Assembly: GCF_001653515.1 (NCBI RefSeq)
Contig: NZ_LYOY01000040.1
Location: 558,001-622,000, forward strand
DNA: 64,000 nucleotides
Direction: 5' to 3'
Origin: Streptomyces sp. ERV7
Lineage (GTDB): Bacteria > Actinomycetota > Actinomycetes > Streptomycetales > Streptomycetaceae
A program made the translations under genes and the position numbers. The notes below the pieces were generated by a model. It was not told the DNA's origin, made no database searches, and saw only the letters and a list, made by a program, of their open reading frames with translations. Positions 59,445 to 64,000 of the stretch are shown in pieces. Within the stretch, counting starts at the first letter, position 1. Each line of letters starts with the position of its first letter.

Positions 59445-61295
59445 ATGACGACCGAGACCGCCGCGCAGACCCGCTCCGCGTCCGGACCGGCGCCGGCCAC
59501 CGGGCCCGAACTGACCATCGGCCACTGGCTCCGCCTGCACATGCGTCACTTCCGCCGGCACATCGCGGTCCATCTGACCGGAAGCCTGCTCTGGCAGTCC
59601 CTCACCGCGGCCCTCCCCCTGGTCATCGGGCTGGCCTTCGACGCCGTACTGAAGACCAACGGGCGGGAACCTGATCTGGGGGCCCTGCACGCCGTGTGCG
59701 CGGCACTGCTCGCCCTGGTCCTCGTCCGGGGCGTCTGCGGCATCGCCTCCACCTACGCCCTGGAGGCCTTCGCCAGCGGCCTTGAACGCGACGCGCGGGC
59801 CGGCGTGTTCGCCAGCATGCTCCGCAAGAAGCAGGGCTTCTTCAACCGGCACCGCACCGGCGACCTGTCCACCCGCGCCACCGGCGACGCCGAGGCACTC
59901 GGACTCATGGTGTCGCCGGGCTTCGACATGACCCTCGACATGGCGCTCAACACCCTCATTCCGCTGGTGTTCATCGCGGCCGTCGACTGGCGGCTCCTGC
60001 TCTTCCCCGGGATCTTCGTCGTCCTGTTCGTCGCCGCCCTCATGGATCACGGGCGGCGCCTCGAACCGGTCTCCGACCTCACCCGCGAGGAGTTCGGCGC
60101 GATGTCCGCCCAGGCCGCCGAGAGCATCACCGGAATCGAGGCGGTCGAGGCGACCGACGGAGCGGAGCGCGAGCAGGACCGCTTCCGCCGCACCGCCACC
60201 GCCTACCGGGACGCCGCCGTGGCGCAGGCACGCGTCCAAGCCCTGTCCTTCCCCCCGCTGCTGCTCGCCGTGGCCACCGCCGGAACGCTGCTCCACGCCG
60301 TCTTCCTGCTGCGCGACGGCTCACTGAGCGTCGGTGAACTCGTCGCCGTCCTGGGCCTGATGAGCACGCTGCGCGCCCCCACCCAGCTCGCCTCCTTCAG
60401 CATCGGGCTCATCTTCTTCGGACTCTCCGGCGCACAGCGCATCCTGGAGATCATCAACGACCGGGCGGGAGAGGACGAGGAGGGAGGCCGGCACGAGGCG
60501 GTCATCACCGGCGAAGTGGTCTTCGAGAACGTCACCTTCGCCTACGGAAACGGCAAGCCCGTGCTGCGCGACATCTCCTTCCGCGCCGCCCCCGGCACCA
60601 CCGTCGCCGTCGTCGGCGCCACCGGCAGCGGCAAGTCCACCCTGCTGCACCTGCTGAACCGCACCTACGTGCCCACCGAGGGCCGCGTCCTCGTCGACGA
60701 CGTGGCCACCACCGCCTGGGACCCCTCGGCACTGCGCGGCCAAGTAGCCGTCGTCGAGCAGGACGTGGTCCTGTTCTCCCGCACCATCGCCGAGAACCTC
60801 GCCTTCGGCGCCGCACCGGACACCGGCCGGGCCCAACTGGAAGAGGCGGCCCGTACCGCCCAGGCGCACGACTTCGTCATGGCGAGCGAGCACGGCTACG
60901 ACACCGTGCTGGGCGAGCGCGGCGTCACCCTCTCCGGCGGCCAGCGCCAACGCCTCGCCATCGCCCGGGCGTTGGTGACCGACCCGCGCATCCTCGCCGT
61001 GGACGACGCGACCAGCGCCGTCGACAGCGTGACCGAACACGAACTGCAGCTCGCCATGCGGCGCGCCGCCACGGGCCGTACCACCTTCCTCGTCACCCCC
61101 CGGCTGTCCCGCATCCGCGCCGCCGACCACATCGTCGTCCTCGACGCGGGCCGGGTCGTCGGCCAGGGCACCCACGAACACCTCCTGCGCACCTGCGCGT
61201 TCTACCGCACGATCTTCGCGCCGTACGCACTGCCGGCCGCGGAGGGAACCACCACCGCCGCCGTCGCGGCCGGGGCAGAGGAAGGAACCCGCTGA
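59445..61295 (+). CDS. ABC exporter half-transporter with degenerate ATPase site
   Basis: A 616-residue type IV ABC exporter: six membrane helices (about 40-330) and a nucleotide-binding domain (about 360-590) with Walker A GATGSGKST (about 392-400) and signature LSGGQRQ. Its Walker B is ILAVDDATSAVD, with Asp in place of the catalytic Glu, and the switch histidine region reads VTPRLSR instead of the usual VAHRLS. These changes mark the non-hydrolysing site of a heterodimeric exporter. GGGAGAG precedes ATG 59445. The partner gene starts at its last base. The substrate is probably made by the enzymes beginning at 63159. Confidence 0.88.
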   Translation: MTTETAAQTRSASGPAPATGPELTIGHWLRLHMRHFRRHIAVHLTGSLLWQSLTAALPLVIGLAFDAVLKTNGREPDLGALHAVCAALLALVLVRGVCGIASTYALEAFASGLERDARAGVFASMLRKKQGFFNRHRTGDLSTRATGDAEALGLMVSPGFDMTLDMALNTLIPLVFIAAVDWRLLLFPGIFVVLFVAALMDHGRRLEPVSDLTREEFGAMSAQAAESITGIEAVEATDGAEREQDRFRRTATAYRDAAVAQARVQALSFPPLLLAVATAGTLLHAVFLLRDGSLSVGELVAVLGLMSTLRAPTQLASFSIGLIFFGLSGAQRILEIINDRAGEDEEGGRHEAVITGEVVFENVTFAYGNGKPVLRDISFRAAPGTTVAVVGATGSGKSTLLHLLNRTYVPTEGRVLVDDVATTAWDPSALRGQVAVVEQDVVLFSRTIAENLAFGAAPDTGRAQLEEAARTAQAHDFVMASEHGYDTVLGERGVTLSGGQRQRLAIARALVTDPRILAVDDATSAVDSVTEHELQLAMRRAATGRTTFLVTPRLSRIRAADHIVVLDAGRVVGQGTHEHLLRTCAFYRTIFAPYALPAAEGTTTAAVAAGAEEGTR

Positions 61296-63175
61296 TGGCA
61301 CTTCTGGACGGCATCGAGGCGGGCGCCGAGGACGCCTACGACCGCCATTACGGCGACCGGCAGCTGCTGCGCCGCATCACCCCCTACTTCCAGGGCCGCG
61401 GCGGCGCGGTGGCCTTCGTCACCGCGGCGGTGGTCGTGGCGGCGGCCGCGGGCAGCGCCGTACCGATCCTGCTGGCCCGCACCGTCGACTCGGCCCTGGA
61501 CGACGACACCCGGTCGGCGATGACACTGCTAGCCGTTGCCGTCCTCCTCACCGGCGCCGCGGCCTGGCTGTTCACCGTCCTCCAGCAGCGCCTCACCGGC
61601 ACCCTTGTCGGCGACGCGGTGCTGCAACTGCGCGAACACGCCTTCGCCGCGGCCGTACGCCAGGACCTCGCGTTCTACGACACCCACCCCACGGGCCTGG
61701 TGGTCAGCCGCGTCACCAACGACACCCAGACGTTCGGTGCCCTGCTCTCCCTGGTGCTCTCCCTCATCGGTCAGGTCCTCGTCGTCCTGCTGATCCTGAC
61801 GGCACTCTTCGTCATCAACGTGCCGCTGGCGCTGCTCACCACCGTGGTGGTCGCCCTGATCGTCGCGGTCAGCCTCGCCTTCAGGAAACGCGCGCGCACC
61901 GCCTCCACCCGCCAGCAGCAGGCCCTCGCCGAGGTCAGCGGCTATGTGCAGGAGACCCTGCGCGGGATCACGGTGGCCCGCAACCACCGCGGCGAATCGG
62001 CGGCCGAAGCGGGGCTGCGGGCGGTCAACGGCCGCTGGTACCAGGCCAGTGTGCGCCTCAACCGCCTCTTCAGCGGCATCTTCCCGCTGCTCATCTCCCT
62101 GACCGGACTGGGCACGACGGCGGTGGTGCTGGCCGGCGGCCACCAGGTCGCATCCGGCGACATCTCGGCCGGCGAATGGGTCCTCTTCCTGGAGGCCCTG
62201 GCCCTCTTCTGGTCGCCGGTCGCCACCATCGCCTCCTTCTGGCAGCAGCTCCAGCAGGGCCTCTCGGCCGGGGAGCGGATCTTCGCGCTGATCGACCGGG
62301 AACCCGCCGTCCACCAGAGCGCCCAGCTGCCCCCGCCCCGTCTGCGCGGCGCACTCGAACTGCGCGGCGTCAGCTTCCGCTACACCCCCGAGCGGCCCGT
62401 CCTCCACGACATCGACCTCACCGTCGCGGCCGGGGAGACCGTCGCACTGGTCGGCCACACAGGGGCGGGCAAGTCCAGCCTGGTGCGCCTGCTGACCCGC
62501 TCGTACGAGTTCCAGGAAGGCAGCCTGCTCGCCGACGGCCGGGACGTGCGGACCTTCGACCTGGCGCAGTACCGGCGCTGCCTCGGCGTGGTCACCCAGA
62601 CGCCCTACCTCTTCTCCGGCACCGTCGCCGAGAACATCGCGCTGGGCCGGCCGGGCGCCGACCGCGCGGCCATCGAGGCCGCGGCCCACGCGGTCGCCTC
62701 CGGCGCCTGGCTGCGGCAGCTGCCCGACGGCCTCGACACACCGACCGACGAAGGCGGCCGCAACCTGTCGACCGGGCAGCGGCAGATCGTGGCGCTGGCC
62801 CGGGTGTTCCTGCAGGACGCCCCGATCTTCATCCTCGACGAGGCCACCGCCAGCGTCGACCCGCTCACCGAGGCCCAGATCCAGGAAGGACTCGACGCGC
62901 TCGCGGCGGGGCGCACCACCATCGTCGTGGCGCACCGGCTCCCCACCGTCCGCAAGGCCGACCGCATCGTCGTCGTCGACGACGGGCGCCTCGTCGAACA
63001 GGGCGACCACGCCACCCTGATGCGGCAAGGCGGTGCCTACAGCCGCCTCTACCGGCAGTACTTCCACCATCAGCACCCCGACCACGACCCCGCCGACGAC
63101 CCGTCCGGCACCGGGCGGGCGCCGGTCGGCGCGGGGCCGCACCTAGCGGAGGCCAGCGATGCCCTCGACCACTGA
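61295..63175 (+). CDS. ABC exporter half-transporter, catalytically complete partner
   Basis: A 626-residue partner of the preceding protein: six helices (about 35-330) and a canonical nucleotide-binding domain with GHTGAGKSS (about 387-395), LSTGQRQ, FILDEATASVD (catalytic Glu present) and VVAHRLPT (switch His present). ATG 61295 overlaps the previous stop by one base (TGATG), giving tight coupling. The C-terminal 40 residues are a His/Asp/Pro-rich tail. The pair resembles exporters found in siderophore and peptide clusters. The stop lies inside the next gene. Confidence 0.88.
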   Translation: MALLDGIEAGAEDAYDRHYGDRQLLRRITPYFQGRGGAVAFVTAAVVVAAAAGSAVPILLARTVDSALDDDTRSAMTLLAVAVLLTGAAAWLFTVLQQRLTGTLVGDAVLQLREHAFAAAVRQDLAFYDTHPTGLVVSRVTNDTQTFGALLSLVLSLIGQVLVVLLILTALFVINVPLALLTTVVVALIVAVSLAFRKRARTASTRQQQALAEVSGYVQETLRGITVARNHRGESAAEAGLRAVNGRWYQASVRLNRLFSGIFPLLISLTGLGTTAVVLAGGHQVASGDISAGEWVLFLEALALFWSPVATIASFWQQLQQGLSAGERIFALIDREPAVHQSAQLPPPRLRGALELRGVSFRYTPERPVLHDIDLTVAAGETVALVGHTGAGKSSLVRLLTRSYEFQEGSLLADGRDVRTFDLAQYRRCLGVVTQTPYLFSGTVAENIALGRPGADRAAIEAAAHAVASGAWLRQLPDGLDTPTDEGGRNLSTGQRQIVALARVFLQDAPIFILDEATASVDPLTEAQIQEGLDALAAGRTTIVVAHRLPTVRKADRIVVVDDGRLVEQGDHATLMRQGGAYSRLYRQYFHHQHPDHDPADDPSGTGRAPVGAGPHLAEASDALDH

Positions 63176-64000
63176 ATCCGCCGCCACGCTGTGGGAGCTC
63201 ATCGACCGGGCCGTACGCCTCTCCCCCGCGGCCACCGCCGTACGCCAGGGAACGCGGGCCCTCACCTTCCGCGAACTCGCCGACCGCGTCGAGACCACAG
63301 CACGCCGCCTGCGCACGCGCCTGCCCGCCGACGGCGGAGGAACCGTGGGCCTGCTCTTCGAGAACACCGTGGAGAGCACGGTGGCCTTCCTGGGCGCGCT
63401 GTACGCGGGCGTACCCCTCACGCCCCTCGAACCCGACAGCACCGAGCCCCATCTCCTGGGCGTGCACCGGGACTTGGGACCCCTGCACCTCGTCGGTCGG
63501 CAGGCGAGGCTCAGCACACTGGCCCCTCCCGCTGCCACCTCACTCGCCGCCCGGTGGCAGGGCGGTGTCCTCATCGACGTGGACGAGCTCACCGCCCGCC
63601 CCGGCGCGGCGGCCCCGTCGGCGCCGCTGCCCGCGCCGCCGCCCGACGCCCCCGCGCTCTACCAGTACACCTCCGGCTCGACCGGCGAGCCGAGGGCCGC
63701 CGTGCACTCACAACACGACCTGGTCCGCGGTGGCGAGATCTACGCCCGCACCTACGGCATCACCCCGGCCGACCGGATTCTCGCGGCCGTACCCCTGCTG
63801 CACTCCTTCGGCATGGTCGCCGCGCTCGCCACCGCGCTGCACGCCCGCGCGGAGCTCGTCCTGCTCGGCCGGTTCGCACCGGCCGAAATGCTCCGGGCAC
63901 TGCACCAGCACGCCTGCACCATCGTGGTGGGCACCCCGCTCGCCTATGACCTGGCGGCCCGTTCGGCGGCCTCGCGCAGCGAGACGTCCCGCCCGGGCGA
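63159..64000 (+). CDS. Stand-alone AMP-binding (adenylation) enzyme, N-terminal part
   Basis: ATG 63159 overlaps the exporter by 17 bp, and the frame stays open to the window edge (280 codons). It is an acyl/aminoacyl-AMP synthetase of the ANL superfamily: TFRELADRVE, LLFENTVESTVAFLGALYAG (split as LLFENTVEST and VAFLGALYAG), and the phosphate-binding loop YTSGSTGEPRAA (about 168-179), where the usual Pro-Lys is Pro-Arg, then PLLHSFGM. The order exporter-exporter-adenylation suggests the start of a biosynthetic operon (siderophore, peptide or lipid conjugate). The C-terminal domain and specificity code are outside the window, so the substrate is unknown. Confidence 0.85.
   Translation, partial: MPSTTESAATLWELIDRAVRLSPAATAVRQGTRALTFRELADRVETTARRLRTRLPADGGGTVGLLFENTVESTVAFLGALYAGVPLTPLEPDSTEPHLLGVHRDLGPLHLVGRQARLSTLAPPAATSLAARWQGGVLIDVDELTARPGAAAPSAPLPAPPPDAPALYQYTSGSTGEPRAAVHSQHDLVRGGEIYARTYGITPADRILAAVPLLHSFGMVAALATALHARAELVLLGRFAPAEMLRALHQHACTIVVGTPLAYDLAARSAASRSETSRPG

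Overview
The window is very GC-rich actinobacterial DNA and almost certainly comes from Streptomyces. The evidence is strong third-position GC bias, a Streptomyces-type 16S rRNA 5' end with multi-promoter rrn leaders, a mycothiol synthase gene, an RNase Sa-type guanyl ribonuclease, PHO-box control of pstS, and many leaderless promoters. The gene content is mostly chromosomal. No transposase, integrase, CRISPR array or tRNA gene was recognised.

Layout. 1-6204: a block carrying the 3' part of ndh, a PAS-SpoIIE-HATPase phosphatase, an MFS exporter and a divergent marR gene. It then becomes a mosaic of marR pieces, two different rRNA-operon leaders and the first ~318 nt of a 16S gene. 6205-12073: a leftward type IV secretion/conjugation-like operon (coupling protein without its C-terminus, VirB4-like ATPase, SCO6880-like, VirB6/TrbL-like, VirB8-like). 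12328-17816: a complete ABC importer operon with a HAD phosphatase and a GntR/UTRA regulator (possibly 2-aminoethylphosphonate type), with twin operators upstream. 17836-24165: RNase Sa, a MarR regulator, a startless secreted-protein fragment, a bifunctional SLT-NlpC/P60 wall hydrolase, a PAP2 phosphatase, a BBE-like flavoenzyme and full-length ndh. 24166-28419: a copy, identical wherever compared, of bases 1-4254, cut off inside marR. 28420-48360: an accessory segment with an ABC-2 exporter plus HAD, an AhpD-like protein with an ECF41 sigma factor, an 889-residue beta-helix/lectin protein, a second-type glutamyl-tRNA synthetase, divergent beta- and alpha-galactosidases with ricin-type lectin domains, a small secreted protein, an aldo/keto reductase under a MerR-type promoter, a mycothiol-dependent-type enzyme, a DHFR-like reductase, a methyltransferase and a 742-residue protein with an OmpA-like C-terminus. 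48426-59136: a conserved phosphate block (pstS, Nudix, CHAD, ppk, mshD, 5'-nucleotidase) followed by a sensor kinase and response regulator. 59445-64000: a heterodimeric ABC exporter with one degenerate ATPase site, overlapping the start of a stand-alone adenylation enzyme. This looks like the edge of a biosynthetic cluster that continues beyond the window.

Several boundaries cut through genes or expected operons: about 4423, 5583, 6204, 18884, 28419, and probably 48361-48425 where pstCAB should follow pstS. With the large identical repeat and the collapsed rRNA operons, this fits a mosaic built by rearrangement or, more cautiously, by assembly error around repeats. Gene order across those points should not be trusted without long-read or PCR support.

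Functionally, the phosphate block links Pi capture, polyphosphate metabolism and nucleotide hydrolysis. The galactosidase pair suggests secreted degradation of galactosylated glycans. The T4SS-like operon, the beta-helix protein, the 742-residue protein and the exporter/adenylation start at the right edge are the least understood parts.
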